64,000 bases of DNA from Leuctra nigra (Eukaryota; Arthropoda; Insecta; Plecoptera; Leuctridae): the NCBI GenBank assembly GCA_934045905.1, contig OW203762.1, positions 3,224,001 to 3,288,000 of the forward strand. The letters are read 5' to 3'. Positions within the stretch are counted from its first letter, which is position 1; each line of letters begins with the position of its first letter. The notes beneath the pieces are model-generated. The model ran no database searches. It saw only the letters and a list, made by a program, of their open reading frames with translations, and had not been told where the DNA came from. Positions 22,501 through 33,027 of the stretch are shown here, in pieces. The position numbers were made by a program, and so were the translations under genes.

Positions 22501-23503
22501 ACGAGCCAGAGAACTTCTCTTCTGGCCAGGTATGTCAAATGACATAGACATGATGGTTTCAAAATGTTCAAAGTGTGAACTTCACAGGAAAAGTAATGTA
22601 AAAGAACCGATGATTCCGCACCAGGTGCCTGAGCGCCCATGGCAGAAAATTGGTGTTGACATATTAGAGTATCATAACAAGTCGTACTTAGCAGTCATTG
22701 ACTACTACAGTAAATGGATAGAAATGCCAGCACTTTCCTGTAAAACAGCATCTGAGGTAATTACCCAATTGAAATATATCTTTGCTAGGTATGGCATTCC
22801 TGAGATTGTCGTGTCAGACAATATGCCGTTTAACAGTTTTGAATTTAAGAAGTTTGCTGAACTATGGGATTTCCAGTTGGTGACCTCGAGTCCCCATTAT
22901 TCGCAGTCGAATGGACAAGCTGAGGCCGCAGTAGCAATTATCAAGTCCATTCTTAAAAAATCATCTGTAGATGATCACTCAATCGCTTTGATGGAATACA
23001 GATCCACTCCGTTACCTGGAATAAACTTGTCCCCATCGCAGATGCTCCTCAACTATAGGATTAGAACCAGACTTCCAGTTAGGAATAACTTGTTGACACC
23101 TAAGGTGGAAGACGGTGTTAAAGAGAGGCTGGAGACTAAACAGTTTCTTCAGAAAGCGTATTATGACCGTACAGCGAAATCTAGACCTCCCTTTGAAGAT
23201 AAAGATGATGTGCTGATTAAGAAAGGTAAAAGTTGGGATCGAGGACAAGTTGTATGCAAACATGAGCAGCCAAGATCATACATGGTTGTTGATTCAGGAG
23301 GTAGAGTGCTTCGCAGAAATTCTAAGTTTTTGCGTAAGTCGCAGAATAAACATGTAGTAAATGATAGCCCAGATGTCATTCCTGATGAGATTGAGAATAC
23401 TGTTCCATGCAATGTATCAGAAAAACCAGTTGCAGCTCAAGTTACTCGAGCAGGAAGGGTAATCAGGAAGCCAGTGAAATTTGATGATTATGATACTAAT
23501 TAA
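19544..23503 (+). CDS. Gag-Pol polyprotein, Ty3/gypsy type
   Basis: 1319 residues in one frame with no shift between gag and pol. Order: gag capsid region (about 10-180); two zinc-knuckle-like CX2C...C clusters (C225-C257); aspartic protease with DTA at 334-336; reverse transcriptase with D551 (VLDM) and YFDD at 611-614; RNase H (LQTDASKDGLG, then YASRVLTKSEQNFAQIEKEL); integrase zinc region (HEGH...CSKC) and DDE core (GVDILEY, VVSDNMPF, NGQAEAAV). There is no envelope ORF before the 3' LTR. All catalytic motifs are present, so the polyprotein is probably functional. The start ATG lies 118 bp after the 5' LTR in context AAGATGG. Confidence 0.95.
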   Translation: MASSAHKPPAELKLDGNVCEEWRRWRQKFEIYMKATKANAEKQDTQVAILLSFIGDEALTAFNTFKFEKEEDKNVLKTVLDEFEKYCTPQKNVVFERFKFFGIKQRESQPFDQFLTELKNAARSCEFEQQEDSLIRDRIVLGIADSKLQERLLSETNLNLSKAANLCRIYQEGKAKALEVRESNNGEQSNRTSTTVAAVKSKQFFTKKKSEEKTQEKTSEKIYDCKKCGYDHKRGRCPAYGKNCAKCGDLNHFAKCCEKVKKGYKKKSVNDVEASSASSDDDDVESEDENNQNREYRLILNVGSKKSGNTKTKTQTAWFETISIGSHPVRCKLDTAAETSILPQKVFQSLKGSFNLVKSKNKLVPFGDLGVVITPIGSIKLKCITRKGKAKNVEFDVCDVSTPLLGLKACIDLNLIKRVNSVSSRQTKTDIVEAFKDVFTGVGKIGKQHEIVLTNDAEPVISPPRRVPYSLQKKLKETLDSLERDSIIDKVEKPTDWVNSLLLVEKPNGDLRICLDPRPLNKAIKREHHPIPTSDDILSRLRNKCLFSVLDMRQGFWNLPLTEASADLCTFQTPFGRYRFKRLPYGISSAPEVFQKTNEKLFGDIHGVEVYFDDLIICGETEEDHDRALAEVLNRARQVGVKFNQDKFQYRIPEVKYVGRIISKNHCGVDQSYVTAIAEMPVPSCKSDVLRLLGMVKYVSQFVPNLSKLTAPLRELTKQDTPWCWDSNHDAALGKLKQQLMSAPVLATFDSTKPIVLQTDASKDGLGACLLQEDHPVAYASRVLTKSEQNFAQIEKELLAITFGLERFNQMTYGHHVQVFTDHKPLETICSREICKSTGRIQRLLLKLVKYDITVSYVPGKFLNLPDTLSRASLPDPVNDDPELLVVVHEVEKYLPVSVQRKEEFRKETEQDDTLQAVIRLHQQGWPSHRHQVPDKARYYWSMKEDIDVSEGLIFVRDRLIVPASLRKEMLKIIHEGHWGRDKSKLRARELLFWPGMSNDIDMMVSKCSKCELHRKSNVKEPMIPHQVPERPWQKIGVDILEYHNKSYLAVIDYYSKWIEMPALSCKTASEVITQLKYIFARYGIPEIVVSDNMPFNSFEFKKFAELWDFQLVTSSPHYSQSNGQAEAAVAIIKSILKKSSVDDHSIALMEYRSTPLPGINLSPSQMLLNYRIRTRLPVRNNLLTPKVEDGVKERLETKQFLQKAYYDRTAKSRPPFEDKDDVLIKKGKSWDRGQVVCKHEQPRSYMVVDSGGRVLRRNSKFLRKSQNKHVVNDSPDVIPDEIENTVPCNVSEKPVAAQVTRAGRVIRKPVKFDDYDTN

Positions 23504-23638
23504 TATGATTGTTAATATTTAGTATTATTCATTGAACTTAAGCTTTGTGTATTGCAATGTTTTAATCTATTGTTTTACATTGTATTAATCATGATTATAT
23601 TATTCAAGTGTCCTTTCATAAAAAAATAAGTGGGGGGA

Positions 23639-23829
23639 TGTTAAAGATGTAATGTTGGCACCACTGACTTCTTATATCTATGTGTAGTACACGAGCTGTG
23701 TTGCATACGACGCACCAGTTGTCAGCCATCATGCCGAAGCATGACGATTGTACTTGTCAGGAGTGTTGTCAATAAATACTATTTCTCAATAGTCTATGTT
23801 CATTTATTGTGATAAGTACCAATCCAACA
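23639..23829 (+). repeat. 3' LTR of gypsy-type element
   Basis: Same 191-bp sequence as the 5' LTR; no difference seen by eye. Preceded by the polypurine tract ending at 23638. Confidence 0.93.
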
Positions 23830-23925
23830 TAGCATAGTTATTGTTCATTAACTTACAACGTTCAATTCTTCTGTGTGAATTAGGTTATGTTCAATGTTCT
23901 ATTTGTGTTTCAATATTGTTCAGTC

Positions 23926-24060
23926 TTCAAATGATTCCAACCGAAGGAAGTCCATGTTTAATCTTGCAAAACCACACCCTGAGACGATGCTGTTCCGCTG
24001 CGATCCGTCTCCGTTGCCGAGTCCCGTGGAGCTACGACTCTCTCCGGAAACTGTCGACTG
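23926..24060 (+). CDS. Possible terminal exon (weak)
   Basis: After the acceptor AATATTGTTCAG, one frame reads SSNDSNRRKSMFNLAKPHPE and then a Pro/Leu-rich stretch ending in ETVD before TGA. Composition is protein-like, but the other frames are also open and no upstream partner exon could be identified. It may be a displaced piece of the gene upstream of the gypsy element or not coding at all. Confidence 0.2.
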
Positions 24061-24120
24061 AAGCTACGAAGTCGCTGACTGGTGTCCAACAGCGGAACCT
24101 CTTCAAGTCAAGATCAAGTT

Positions 24121-24230
24121 AGTTAGTTAGTTAGTGTTGTTTATTGGCGCCCAACAGCTAGGTTATCAGCGCCATTCATCATATTATGCGATTCGAAAGT
24201 TATATGGTATCAAATAAGCTAAAATATATA
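24121..24230 (-). mobile_element. 5'-truncated LINE/SINE 3' end with (CTAA)n tail
   Basis: On the minus strand the sequence runs GGCGCTGATAACCTAGCTGT, then TGGGCGCC, then AATAAACAACACTAACTAAC. The same design (GCGCAATATAACCTCGTCGT, then a TCTAA tail) ends the insertion at 33084-33526, so both belong to one 3'-end family. The left boundary is the tail at 24121; the other end is not clear. Confidence 0.55.
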
Positions 24231-24364
24231 TATTTTTTTCCCCTTTCGTTCAAGAGTAATATAGTAAGATAAAATTAAGTAGCTAAAATAGTGACTAGAT
24301 GGAGCATATTACATATGGTTGTAAAGAGACCAAATGTAAAATACTGTATTTCGTGTAAAATATA

Positions 24365-26217
24365 CCCATAAAAAACACTTCGTGTAAAAATACCAGCCAA
24401 GTCTCTTCAACTAAAAAAAAAATATGAAATCTAAAAATTCTGCACTGAAAAGTAATGATATCAAAAAATTTGCCAAGTCAAAACTTTATTTGAAAATCAA
24501 AAAATACTTGGCGCATCGTGTACATAAATAGCTTGGAAGTATAAGCCAATTATAAATTATACATGAAATATACATACATAGTATACCTATAATGCCCTAA
24601 AAAAACGATGCGCCAAGTATTTTTTGATTTTCAAATAAAGTTTTGACTTGGCAAATTTTTTGATATCATTACTTTTCAGTGCAGAATTTTTAGATTTCAT
24701 ATTTTTTTTTTAGTTGAAGAGACTTGGCTGGTATTTTTACACGAAGTGTTTTTTATGGGGATATCACTCCTTTTTTTAGTTTATTCTAACAACTTGTGAC
24801 ACATATGAAATGAACAATTACTAAATTCTTTTAAAAAATCATCACCCTTTACAATTTCGTTACCACTAATGAATAGCAGCGTATGGTCCTAAATAATTGC
24901 TTTAAATGATCTTTCACGAAGAATAGCAAAGGTTTCATTCCAATCAGTCAACCCAGTTCCGAGATATGGAAACACTTCGGTTTTCAAAATGGCTGCTGAA
25001 CTTACTGCACTGCCACATAGAATGTATATCTATAAATGATGTGTATCATTTTAGGCTTTCTGAATACGTATTTATTATATAGGAGGGGATTATAATAATT
25101 TTTTAAATTTGAATGACGTCATTTCCGGTCTCATAAATAGGAAAATTCTATTTGTACTGTTCATATTCCATAGAGATGGCCATCCGAATCGTTTGGCGCT
25201 AGTTTCATACCGATTTGTCTACCAGTTTTTGAGATATGACGTTACTTCCGGTTTAAAAATGGCGGCTGAAATCTCTGACCCCTTGAAGTATATTTGAAAC
25301 ATGATTACATTTTATTATAAGCTGTCTGAAATAGTATATTTATTGCATCAACATGTAAATTTGTGAGATTATTAAAATGTGTGACGTCATTTCCGGTTTA
25401 GGTATGGGAAACTGCAAATATTATTGATGATAATACATAAAGTTGACCGTCTAAATTGTTCTGCGCTGGTTTCGTTGAAATCTATTTAGCCGTTATTGAG
25501 ATATGATGTCACTTCCGGTTTCAAAATGGCGGCTTCCGGTTGATTTATAACAAGTCACATGAGACGTCAAAAGTACATACGTTACATAAATATCAAAATA
25601 ATCGGATCAACCTTTGTTGCCAAAAAGCCAATAAATGTATTTCAAATATCATTACGTCATTTCCGGTTTCTTTAACATAATGTTTAGCCTTTTGCTACTT
25701 ATAATGCATATAGATGACCGTCTGAATCGTTTGGCGCAAATTTCGTTCCGATCGGGCCAACCGTTGACGAGATATGACGTCACTTCCGGTTTCAAAATGG
25801 CGGCATAAAACCAGTTATAGCAAAAGGCACCTCAGACGCCAAAAGTGCATATGTGGTAAAAATTTCAAATCAATCGGTTCAGCCGTTTAGGCTGTGGCCT
25901 GTTTACCGGATTTAAATTCCAGGAGACTACTACTGAGATTATTATTATGAAAACCGCCCTAAAACACTGTTTTCACGGCCCTCTAGCGCGCAAAGGGCGT
26001 AGCCTATTGTTCCCCAATTTGGTATATGTGGTGGGGTGGGCCATAGCTCGAAATTTAGATATTTCGCAACAATGTGAGATTTTCCAATTTTAAGATCCAG
26101 TAGGCCGAAAATGCCACTTTGATGCTTACAGTAAAAGTGGGTTTGCTCCAGCCTTTATATGAGAGTGTGCGCGCGCCGTACGACTTGGCTGGCGTGGAGC
26201 GACCGCTCCACTAGATT
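24365..26217 (+). repeat. Repeat family copy A (foldback head plus CRE/ETS/YY1-like blocks)
   Basis: Begins with a foldback (24365-24760) whose arms of about 155 bp run CCCATAAAAAACACTTCGTG...CACGAAGTGTTTTTTATGGG. There follow about 1.4 kb with four blocks of TGACGTCACTTCCGG-like sequence plus AAAATGGCGGC (near 24970, 25240, 25500, 25775), alternating with TGACGTCATTTCCGGT blocks. It ends GGAGCGACCGCTCCACTAGATT, where GGAGCG/CGCTCC can pair. Copy B at 56359-57656 shares both termini, which defines the element ends. There is no convincing ORF. The hairpin just before CTAG resembles a Helitron 3' end, but the next base is A rather than T. Confidence 0.75.
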
Positions 26218-26286
26218 CTATGAACTATATGGTAAAATCGGGTTAATATAAAATGTAAGCGTAATAGTAATGACTAGAGAACGTTG

Positions 26287-28303
26287 CTATAAAAGACAGT
26301 AGAGATCAATCTCCTTCAGGAAATTGATGACTCTACTTACGCTGTTTGGGTCGTCTTCAAGGATCTCGGACAGATCCCCAGAAAGACGAAGCAGCTGTCG
26401 CTGATTTATGCATTTTGTGCATTCAGTTAAAATGTGTTTCACAGTGAAAGGCGCATCGCAGACTTCACATTGTGGGGGATCTTCACGGCTCAGAAGGAAC
26501 CCGTGGGTTAGTCGACAATGTCCAATTCGAAGTCTGGCTGCCACAACCTCCTCCCTACGCGAATTGCGAGAAGAGGAGGGCCAGACCCGAACGGTAGGTT
26601 TGATTGATCTTAATTTATTGTTTAAAGTTTCGTCCCACAAAGTTTGCCAATGATTAAACAATTTCAATTTAAACATATTTTTAATGTCTGACGCTGGAAT
26701 TTTCTTTATGTCAATATACCTTTTATTAGCAGCGTTCTTTGCAGCTTCGTCCGCTTTTTCATTGCCGACAATGCCAGAGTGTCCCGGAGTCCAGCAGAAG
26801 GAAACCGTTGTACCTCTGGCATGAAGGCATGAAAGAGTGTTTTGGATGCTCTGGGAGAGAATGTCCAAAGGATTAAATCTCTCCAGGCATTGTAATGAGC
26901 TCAGCGAGTCTGAGCATATTAAAAACTTATTTCTAGGGTCATGTTCGAATTGCATAAAGTTCAGCGGTAAAAACACTCGCATGCGAGGTGAGTTTAAAAC
27001 AAACCCCGGTCTTCCCCATAATAAAAGCACATCCAACGTCGTCATTCATTTTTGACCCGTCTGTAAATACTAGAGAATATTCCTCATAAGACTCACATAA
27101 GTTTTTAAAATGTTGTTGATATACGGCCATGGCGGTAGTGGCTTTGGGAAATTGTGCCAAGTACGTCAGACAGGTTGGCTTCGGTACTGTCCAAGGTGCA
27201 GTGTCCGAGGATTTTACCTTTAAAACATCGGGTATGACAATATCAAGTGTCTGAAGGAGTTCTCGAGCTCTGATGCCCAATGGTCTTGTGGCTCTCGTTC
27301 TTGTATCATATATTGCACTATAGGGTGGCTGAAAAACCGTCCTATAGGTAGATTTCTCAGGTGTGCTGTATAATTTAGATAAAAGACTGGCTATCAGGTA
27401 CGAGCGTCGCATGTCCAGACTGGGTTCACCAGCCTCGCTGTACAGACTTACAACCGGACTCGTCCTGAATGCACCAGTTGATAATCTTATGCCTAGATTG
27501 TGTACAGTATTTATGCATTTAAGGTAAGAGTCCCTCGCAGAGGAATAAATAACACATCCGTAGTCAATACGCGATCTAATAAAAGCTCTATAAAGCCTCA
27601 ACATAACTACTCTGTCTGCGCCCCATGCAGTGTTAGTTAACATTTTTAATATGTTGAGTTTTTTCATACAAGATGTTTTAAGAATTTGAAGGTGAGCTTT
27701 CCAGTTTAGTTTTACGTCCAGGGTCATTCCGAGGAACTTGACTGTCTCTGATGTGGTAATATTAGTTCCAGCCATGAACAAGGAAGGTGCCGGTTGAATG
27801 CCACGGAGACGATTAAAGTCAATACAGGTTGTCTTCGTTGTTGAAAATCTAAACCCATTCTTCTCAGCCCAGCTGATAAGACGGTTGATAGTCAACTGAA
27901 TTTGGCGTTCCGCGATACTTAATTTAGGTGAATTAAAATATATCGCCAGGTCATCTACAAATAGTGAGTATCTTACTGGACGTGGCATACAAGAAGATAT
28001 TCCATTAATAGCAATTAAAAATAACGTGCAGCTTATAACTGATCCTTGTGGAACGCCGTTTTCTAAAATAAAACTGCCTGATTCTGAAGAGCCAAGTCGC
28101 ACTCTGAATGTCCTGTTCGATAAAAAATGTGTAATGAATTTCGGTAAGTTGCCACGGAATCCCCATTCGTAAAGAGTTTTTAAAATGCCATATCTCCATG
28201 TTGTGTCATAAGCCTTTTCGAGGTCGAAGAAGACAGCAAGGAGATGTTGTTTTGTTAAGAAAGAATTTTGTATACTTGATTCTATTTCTATAAGATTGTC
28301 CAT
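26287..28303 (-). pseudogene. LINE A ORF2, 3' part: RT palm/thumb and RNase H
   Basis: 28303-26939 encodes RT (FFDLEKAYDTTW, GVPQGSVISC, SLFVDDLAIYF with VDD in place of ADD) and the start of RNase H (LVFTDGSK, AELYAI). A frameshift near 26940-26965 moves the frame; RNase H continues to 26287 with ICSDSLSSL and TPGHSGIVGNEKADEAAK, then a Cys/His tail (CEVCDAPFTVKHILTEC). The active-site Asp and Glu residues are visible in both halves, so damage is limited to indels. Confidence 0.85.
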
Positions 28304-30096
28304 TGTCGAGCGGTTTCGACGGAAACCGGAGCTATAAGATTTTCATTTTCAAGGGTCCACATTAATCGTTTATTGACCATTCTCTCCATTATTTTACAGA
28401 TACAGCTGGTAAGTGACATAGGTCTATAATTTAATGCAAATTTCTTATCTTTTCCAGGTTTGGGGATCGCCACGAGGATAGATTCAAGCCAAGCTATAAG
28501 ATTTTCATTTTCAAGGGTCCACATTAATCGTTTATTGACCATTCTCTCCATTATTTTACAGATACAGCTGGTAAGTGACATAGGTCTATAATTTAATGCA
28601 AATTTCTTATCTTTTCCAGGTTTGGGGATCGCCACGAGGATAGATTCAAGCCAAGAGCCTGGGAAATCGTCCTCCATCCAAATCCGATTAAAAAGATTTA
28701 AAAGATATATTTGTGATGGTAGTGGTAAGTTTTTAAGCATTCTATTGTGTACAGAATCCGGTCCGGGAGCTCCATCGCGTGATTCCTGTATGGCAGATTG
28801 TAATTCCCATAAAGAAAATGGCAGGTTATAGTTATAAGAAAGGTTTGTGTTAAAGTTCAATGTGTTTCTTTCTTCTCTTACTTTTATTTGTATAAAGTTT
28901 TGGGAATAATTATTGGAGCTAGATACTTTAGAAAAGTGTTCGGCTAGGGCATTTGCAATGTCTCTGGTTGAGGTCTGGAGTCGGCCATCCACCATGATGC
29001 CCCCAATGCTCGTATTGGTGTGCTTTCCCGTAATTTTACGAACTTTGTCCCATATCTTTGTTGCTGGTGTACGACGGGTTATAGTAGCAATATATGTTTT
29101 CCAGGACTCTTTTTTAGATTGCTTAATAATATAGCGAGCTTTAGCCCTAAGTTTACGAAATGATGAAAGATTTGTTTGTGTGGGATATTTATTAAAAATA
29201 GCAAGTGCTTTACGGCGTTTCTTTATTGCTTCCTTGCAGTCATCATTCCACCAGGGTACAGATGGTCGCCTGTGCTTGCCCGATGTTTGTGGGATTGACT
29301 GGCCAGCAGCGGTGATTATGGCTTCTGTTAAATAGTCCACATGATTCTGAACGTCAGGGAATTCACTTTCGTTTAAATTTAGCTGGGTCTGGAATTTCGA
29401 CCAATCAGCACGCTCTATCTTCCATTTCTTGTGTCTTGTCTGGCTTATACAGGGTTCAACTGGGAGTAAGGATATTGGGAAATGATCGCTGCTGCATAGG
29501 TCCCGATGTACATTCCATTCGTATTCTAATGCAATAGATGGGCTACAAATGGAGATATCAATGGCAGAGTAAGTTCCATATGCTGTACTGAAGTGGGTCG
29601 GGTCTTCGTTGTTGAGAATAATTAGACCTAGGTCTGAGCACACCTTCTCAACAAGTCGCCCCCTTCGGTCGACCCTGTTGCAACCCCACAGCGTGTTGTG
29701 AGCATTGAAGTCACCACATATAATAAAGGGTGAAGGAAGCTGCTGAACTAGATCTAATAAATCTGTTTCTGAAACTACGTCTGACGGTGGCAAGTATAAA
29801 CTACAAATTACAAGGGGCCGGGGAAGATGTATATGGACAGCCACTGCCTGAAGAGATGATTGAATAGTCACCTCTTCAGAGTACTGGTCGATGTGTACAG
29901 CAATGGCCACACCTCCCCTTGCCACGTCGCTAACATCTTTGCGAAAAATATTGTAGTTTTTAAAATTAGCCTTGTCAGTGTGTTTAAAACGTGATCCTTG
30001 TAAAGAGAAACAAATAGGGTTATAATCTAGGGTTAAAAGCTTCATCTCTTCAAAGTGAGCATAAAAACCGTTGCAGTTCCATTGTATAAAAGCCAT
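28288..30096 (-). pseudogene. LINE A ORF2, 5' part: endonuclease and RT fingers
   Basis: Starts MAFIQWNCNGF. Endonuclease motifs: GDFNAHNTLWGC and SSDHFPISL. A linker follows, then RT fingers with RPMSLTSCICKIMERMVNKR. The block from AWLESILVAIPKPG to NENLIA appears twice in tandem because 28331-28492 and 28493-28654 are direct repeats of 162 bp (54 codons, in frame). Immediately after the second copy the frame is lost near 28330. Confidence 0.88.
28331..28654. repeat. 162-bp in-frame tandem duplication in the RT domain
   Basis: GCTATAAGATTTTCATTTTC starts at 28331 and again at 28493; both copies end GATTCAAGCCAA. The copies appear identical by eye, so the duplication is recent. Confidence 0.9.
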
Positions 30097-30231
30097 ACTG
30101 AGTAAATTAAAATAAAAGTTATTCCTTTGTAAAGAAGGAAGTAAAAACTTATTAAAAATATATATATAAAAGTATCACAGAAAATATCACAGATGTTGTA
30201 AGTATGTAAAAGTTGTTAAAACTTTTAAAAC

Positions 30232-31623
30232 TTACGTTGGTTGTTTCTTTTCTAAGTTAGAATTACCAACCCCAGGCTGTGTGGGATTGGTATCGGAGGT
30301 ATCCATAGCACTATCAGCGTCTCCACTAATGGATACCGTCTTCTTAACTTTAGCAGCTCTCAGATCCTCTGTACTCAAGTTTGAGGAGGATCTGTTTAAT
30401 TTAGGGGTTGTTTTTATTGGGGCTGCAGGTTTTACTGGAGTGACCTTTTGAGGGGGTGGTTTAATTGTTTCTAATTTAGATTTCATTTTAATATTTTCTA
30501 ATTTTAGAGTTTCATTTTCTTTTCGTAGTTCATTTATTTGTTTAGATTGTTCTTCAATTTTGGTCTTCATTTCTTCTTGTCCAGCAAGCAAACGTTCCAT
30601 CATCTTTAAAACATTTTCCATTTCGGATTTTTCAGGTGCTTTGTGGATATTAACTGGAGGTGTAGCTACTGTTTGAGCATATGACATTTGAGGTTTTTAA
30701 AAATTAGGATATAATTGAAAAAATTTACGTCGCGCATCTTGTGGTGTCATTTTCTCCTTTGTTTGAATTTCTAATATTTTCTTCTCTCTCTTCCAGGTGG
30801 GGCATTCGCGGGACCAAGATGGATGGTTTCCCTTGCAGTTGATGCAGAAGGGCTCCCCGTCACATGGTTTCCCATGTTCTGTCGGAGAGCCGCATCTGTC
30901 GCAAGCATAAGCTTTTTCACACCTGTGATGTGTATGACCGAGATGCTGGCAATTTAAACACCTGAATGGGTTTGGGATGTGCAGTCGGACAGGTATTCGA
31001 ACAAACCCAGCGAAAATATATTCAGGAAGAGTTGTTGAGGAGAAAGTAAGAGAAATCATTGGGGTCGGTACAAGTTCTTTATTTACACGTGACATTATGC
31101 GCTTTACAAATATTACATTTTGGCTTTCAAATTCTTTTAATAATTCTTCATCTGAAAAGCAAAGTAAATCCCTCGAGTAAATGACGCCCTTTGAAGTGTT
31201 CAGAGTTGCGTGTGGAGCGACGTTGATTGGGAATGTGCCCAGCAGTTTGAGTGACATTAGAAGAGTTGATTGATCTTTATTTTCAGTTTCTATAAGCAAA
31301 GAGCCGTCTCTAAGTCTCTTCACTTGTACATTGCCGATATCTTTTTGAATAAAACTGTGAAGCTTGAAAGGAGAGACACCATTGAAAGTAGCTTCCTGCT
31401 CCAATCTCGTAACTATAAAGAATTTCGTATTTGCGCTCATTTTATAAATAGTTTTAGGATCAATAATGTTGTCAAAAAGATAAGGTAAAGTTGTATTTTG
31501 GTTCGTATTTTCTTCATTGGTATTTGTTTTATCTTTATTGAAAATTGGGGGAGGGGGGGAGTTTGCTGTGGTCGTCATAATAAAATCAATCGTAAATTCA
31601 CCTTCTGGATCCCCACCCACCAC
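30232..31623 (-). pseudogene. LINE A ORF1 (gag-like), split by one stop
   Basis: 31623-30700 has a Pro/Asn-rich start, an RRM-like middle and a Cys/His knuckle region (CLNCQHLGHTHHRCEKAYAC onward, then CINCKGNHPSWSREC). It reaches TAA at 30697-30699. The frame then continues as KPQMSYAQTVAT and a coiled-coil (30687-30232), with PTQPGVG near the C terminus. In related elements the YAQ-like segment directly follows the knuckles, so this is one protein with a nonsense mutation. The expected role is binding element RNA. Confidence 0.8.
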
Positions 31624-32440
31624 GGAGCCACAAATGGGATATTTTAGAAATACCAGGGTTGTCCAGAAGGTATAGCGGGTAGCGCAACACCAGTCATGAG
31701 TGACAGCATACCGACTGGGACACCAGTATGCATCATCATGCCAATGTAGACCACCCGCTCATCCATGTTGCAGCTTTAACACATACGAACAAGCCGGTTG
31801 GCTGGGGATGGATTAGTCCCCAGCCTCCCGTTTCGGAAGAAGCAGAAGCCAAAGCAGAGTGTTGGATTATGGTGGTTTTATATGCCACGAATCCTCAGCT
31901 ACCAGGATCGTCCTTTCCTCCCTTACGGGTCTCCACGCACGGCAAACACGCGGGTGGGCGTTTTAGTGCGACCTGGAAGCCGACAGAAAATATAAGAAGA
32001 AGAAAGAAGAACTTAGGAAAGAAGAAACAGGTAAGTAAGAGATGACAAGAATGATGATGAGGGTGATGTGGTGAAATGAGGAAGTGTTGTCTGCTCCCAA
32101 AGCCACACTCCGGTCACCATTCAGGAACCCACTCGACCGGGTGGAAGTGAAATAATATATCAAGAATGTCCGTATTGCATAGTCGTCAACATTACTCATT
32201 GCACAAGCAGGAATGGCATTTAAAGATGAGACAGAGAAAATAAAAATAGAGGAAAATGATGGTGAAATGATGATATGCACGAAACCCGCTGTGCAATGAG
32301 TGGACTGCTCTTAGTTGGGACCAGCCCGTAGGTTGGCCCCTAAGCCCCACCACCGCGTCAAGGTGGCAGTCCTTCGGGGGGAAGTCAAGATCAAGAACTA
32401 GGACTACGGGAGTTGGAAACAAGATTCGACTTCATATTCC
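31624..32440 (-). promoter_or_regulatory. Presumed 5' UTR of LINE A
   Basis: No ORF of note. The stretch 32341-32381 (CCCCACCACCGCGTCAAGGT then GGCAG) is nearly repeated at 33490-33515 in the SINE-like insertion. The same family of LINE leaders often has a self-priming internal promoter, but I see no definable element. Confidence 0.45.
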
Positions 32441-33027
32441 GGTATCAATTAAAATGTGTTTTCATGATTTTAATGTTTATTTTTCTACATTTCACTACAA
32501 CATTAAATGTTATAGTTGAATTTTCTAAAGGTGGGAGGTATGTAGTGAGGTGACCCTGGTCACTCTTATATAAAATCATTCAATACCTTATCTATTGGTA
32601 TCATCTAATTAATTAATGGAAACCATTGACCATCTTAATCAATGAGTTATTTAAACTACAAACCTCACCTCTTTTATATTATTATTTAAATAATCACACT
32701 ATGGGATAGAATAGGAGACAGTAACTAAGAAGTCCCATCAATATAATTAATCATTCATTGTTAATCTTTCATTAATTTGAAACAAGTGTTTTTCTAAATT
32801 AATCAACACCATATTGTAGTGTTCAAACCACGGTCTAACATACGGAGGTCTTGTAACGCGCCGAAAACCTTGAAGCTCGAAGTGCTGCTAGTGTCACATT
32901 TTGCCGCTAGGTTGCACCATACGTCCATGGTCCGCCAACCATTATCTTCGCATTTCAATATGGTCGCTTGACGTATGTCAAAACAAATGTATTTTCGACT
33001 TCAATTTGTTCATATTTTCGAAGTAAT
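32441..33027 (+). other. Upstream region of the P-element-like gene
   Basis: AT-rich to 32820, then a more GC-balanced stretch to the THAP start codon that probably includes the transposon's 5' end and leader. I could not define its terminal inverted repeat. Confidence 0.35.

Larger units (their letters stand above)
19236..23829 (+). mobile_element. Complete Ty3/gypsy-type LTR retrotransposon
   Basis: Two direct LTRs of 191 bp (19236-19426 and 23639-23829), each TGTTAAAG...AATCCAACA, look identical by eye. A primer-binding site (TGGTGTCAGAAGTG) follows the 5' LTR directly, and a purine tract (AAGTGGGGGGA) precedes the 3' LTR. A single uninterrupted gag-pol ORF lies between. The flanks (TTTAC on the left, TAGCA on the right) do not form the 4-5 bp target duplication expected. 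The intact ORF and matching LTRs point to a very recent copy. Confidence 0.95.
26287..32430 (-). mobile_element. LINE A: damaged EN-RT-RNase H non-LTR retrotransposon
   Basis: Reading leftward: a 5' UTR (about 32430-31624), a gag-like ORF1 with CCHC knuckles, ORF2 with apurinic-type endonuclease, reverse transcriptase and RNase H, and a short 3' UTR running into repeat copy A at 26217. Domain order places it among I/LOA/R1/outcast-like lineages that carry RNase H; a tree would be needed to say which. It carries a stop in ORF1, a 162-bp internal duplication with a frameshift beside it, and a second frameshift before RNase H, so this copy is dead. Confidence 0.85.

Noticed and set aside
24365..26217. 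Helitron
   Set aside because: Only the right end is suggestive; no TC-type left end, no Rep/helicase gene, and the base after CTAG is A.
32820..33027. Left terminal inverted repeat of the P-like element
   Set aside because: I compared it with 54640-54770 and found only short partial matches (GGTCTA-ACATA-like), not enough to define ends.
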